Shown piece after piece: positions 63,925-64,000 of a stretch of DNA of 64,000 bases; position 1 is the stretch's first letter; each line of letters opens with the position of its first letter. Below the pieces are notes generated by a model. The model worked only from the letters and a program-made list of their open reading frames with translations. It made no database searches and was not told the DNA's origin. The stretch is taken from assembly GCA_900762355.1 (NCBI GenBank), contig CAAFGE010000032.1, positions 47,265 to 111,264 of the forward strand, in the 5' to 3' direction. Made by a program: the position numbers and the translations under genes. This DNA comes from an uncultured Collinsella sp. Its GTDB lineage: Bacteria > Actinomycetota > Coriobacteriia > Coriobacteriales > Coriobacteriaceae.

Positions 63925-63963
63925 GGGGTAGCTAATTTGGGACGGGGCTTTTTTAGCTACCCC
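63925..63963. repeat. palindrome with TAGCTA arms, related to the selB-selC repeat
   Basis: GGGGTAGCTA (63925-63934) pairs with TAGCTACCCC (63954-63963). GGGTAGCTAATTTGGGACGG occurs here (63926-63945) and, on the minus strand, in the outer flank of the selB-selC palindrome. Confidence 0.8.
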
Positions 63964-63985
63964 GCTTGTGGGGGTAGACTCACCC

Positions 63986-64000
63986 AGATCGGAAGAGCGG
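63986..64000 (+). other. Illumina adapter sequence (artefact)
   Basis: The last 15 bases are AGATCGGAAGAGCGG, identical to the start of the standard Illumina adapter. They are not genomic and mark the right end as an assembly end. Confidence 0.85.

Overview
The window reads as chromosomal DNA of a high-GC anaerobic actinobacterium of the class Coriobacteriia, most likely Collinsella. This is inferred from gene content, GC-rich codon use and the kind of intergenic palindromes present; no 16S rRNA gene is in the window. The right end is probably a contig end, because the last 15 bases match an Illumina adapter.

Layout. 1-12.5 kb is mostly housekeeping: a partial HAD hydrolase, rpsA, the RNase P RNA, an IMPACT/YigZ protein, a small redox (C_GCAxxG_C_C) protein, an O-acetylhomoserine sulfhydrylase-type enzyme, an MFS exporter, xpt, a GGQ release-factor-like protein, a lipid kinase and a ClC channel. 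It ends with the molybdenum cofactor genes moeA-mogA. 12.6-16.1 kb is modABC, in which ModB carries an unusual extracytoplasmic N-terminal domain.

16.5-31.2 kb is a long same-strand block with no clear internal terminator. It holds two proteins like double-cubane-cluster or 2-hydroxyacyl-CoA-dehydratase enzymes, with a five-gene family-5 ABC importer between them. A C_GCAxxG_C_C protein, a TDT-family transporter and the single ATPase activator follow. Then comes a GT-B glycosyltransferase whose end overlaps selD; selD is itself a UGA-containing selenoprotein gene. yedF, a DUF3343 gene and a cysteine-desulfurase-like gene complete the block. This is the part most likely to encode something undescribed.

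31.3-35.2 kb holds brnQ, tRNA-Pro, tRNA-Gly, a possible defence or AbiEi-like gene bracketed by two copies of a perfect palindrome, and a PIN/RelB toxin-antitoxin pair. 35.6-51.0 kb is a formate hydrogenlyase of the Hyf (FHL-2) type: a HydN-like ferredoxin, a selenocysteine formate dehydrogenase H (Sec140), hyfA-I-like subunits, the maturation factors HycH and HycI, and FocA. 51.1-58.2 kb carries a molybdopterin oxidoreductase, selA, selB, selC (tRNA-Sec), mobA and a second, Cys-rich DUF3343 protein. 58.5-63.8 kb has gdhA and an XdhD-like molybdenum hydroxylase with its FAD subunit.

How it fits together. The window supplies molybdate uptake (ModABC), late Moco steps (MoeA, MogA, MobA) and the complete selenocysteine machinery (SelA, SelB, selC, SelD). 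It also holds clear consumers: FdhF (Mo and Sec), a second bis-MGD-type enzyme and a Mo hydroxylase of the kind linked elsewhere to a labile selenium cofactor. Formate imported or retained by FocA would be split to H2 and CO2 by the membrane FHL complex. Several intergenic regions carry long perfect palindromes of at least three families.
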